Source: Lepas anatifera
Lineage: Eukaryota > Arthropoda > Thecostraca > Lepadidae
Length of the DNA: 64,000 nucleotides
Reading direction: 5' to 3'
Assembly: GCA_034440635.1 (NCBI GenBank)
Contig: JAOTON010001528.1
Span: 189,001-253,000, forward strand
Shown here: piece by piece, positions 63,401 through 64,000 of the stretch
How the letters are laid out: every line of letters starts with the position of its first letter
How positions within the stretch are numbered: position 1 is the first letter of the stretch
Made by a program: the position numbers and the translations under genes
Notes under the pieces: generated by a model
Told to the model about the DNA's origin: nothing
What the model saw: only the letters and a program-made list of their open reading frames with translations
Databases searched by the model: none

Positions 63401-64000
63401 GGGGAGGCCGACACCAATGCCTCCTCCCCGAAGCAGAAACAAATTTGTTGCCAAGTTCCCGTCTTTAATCTTATTTGCTCGAATGCATGGACACTACAGC
63501 CCCTAGGACTGGACAGAGTGAAAAGAAGTATCAAGACTGACAAAATCAATACTTTTATCACACCCTTGGGCAGGCTTTCTTATTCCTGGAATCCTGGCAG
63601 TGGTACTTACTTGTCAATCACGGCATGACGATCAAATTCGTGTTAGTTTTGGGCAAAAACCGTGCCGGTTTTAGTGTTCATGGCCCCATTTTCATATATC
63701 CTGTAGAACGGCGCAGTAGCACGCGGAAATTGCCACTTCCTTTTAATTCCACTAAATCTGGTACCTTCGCCTGTCATCTGGTAGCGAGGTCTCACTTTGC
63801 CTTCACGGTCGTGTCACTCGGGGAATAACAAGCCCCACACTTGGGTCTGAACCCATCTAAAAAGAATATGATAGAAATATTGTAGCCATGAAGATAGATA
63901 ACAAATGCTGACGAAAGCGGTCAAATTTCCGGATCACGGGTAAATCTGAGAGCCAACGAACGAAGCAACTCATTGATAGCTGACATATTTCATAGTGATT
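60401..64000. other. no gene recognised; clustered CRE-like sites
   Basis: TGACGTCA at 61966-61973, 63231-63238 and 63255-63262, with a CCAAT word at 63208. Short GC-rich open frames occur at 61000-61330 and 61930-62490. A minus-strand frame at 63307-63440 (including SRLGYDKSSQWIWRLVREQI) looks protein-like but has no recognised family. Confidence 0.35.

Overview
This is a gene-poor, repeat-rich window of animal nuclear DNA. Spliced genes with GT-AG introns, 0.3-4.4 kb introns, no bacterial operons and abundant LINE and cut-and-paste transposon remains all say metazoan. The SPTLC2 N-terminal motif spacing looks more arthropod-like than vertebrate, so I favour an invertebrate, perhaps a crustacean, but the species cannot be fixed from sequence alone.

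Three conserved genes are clear. GPATCH11 lies on the minus strand at 9170-12262 (five exons, complete, 260 residues). PIH1D1 lies on the plus strand at 31149-33021 (two exons, complete, 312 residues). SPTLC2 lies on the minus strand at 36110-47441: eight exons carry the last ~393 residues, while its N-terminal exons were not found. PIH1D1 and SPTLC2 converge across a 3.1 kb gap. The genes are housekeeping and functionally unrelated: an RNA/centromere-associated G-patch protein, an R2TP co-chaperone adaptor, and the catalytic subunit of serine palmitoyltransferase. A possible further minus-strand exon lies at 13684-13975.

Layout. 1-9 kb holds nested transposons: a hAT-like element with an 8-bp target duplication that contains a TTAA-flanked element, then a second TTAA element, a LINE fragment, and a decayed ORF of unknown origin near 8.2-8.9 kb. 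14-25 kb is almost solid repeats: a 0.74 kb inverted repeat pair, a foldback element, two more TTAA elements and several copies of a hAT family, one with a perfect 8-bp target duplication. 26.4-31 kb holds two dead LINEs on the minus strand, one split by later insertions. 31-47 kb is the PIH1D1/SPTLC2 gene zone. 48-64 kb has no recognisable gene, only MITEs, microsatellites and short open frames.

The most unusual observation is that several splice sites sit inside minisatellites whose repeat unit spans the exon-intron junction. The PIH1D1 donor is present four times with a 46-48 bp period, the SPTLC2 donor at 47295 five times with an ~80 bp period, and the acceptor of that same intron four to five times with a ~30 bp period. 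A second theme is a family of TTAA-flanked elements with G-rich perfect hairpins just inside both ends and, in most copies, dense AGGTCA half-sites. I found no CRISPR array, rRNA, convincing tRNA or new multi-gene system.
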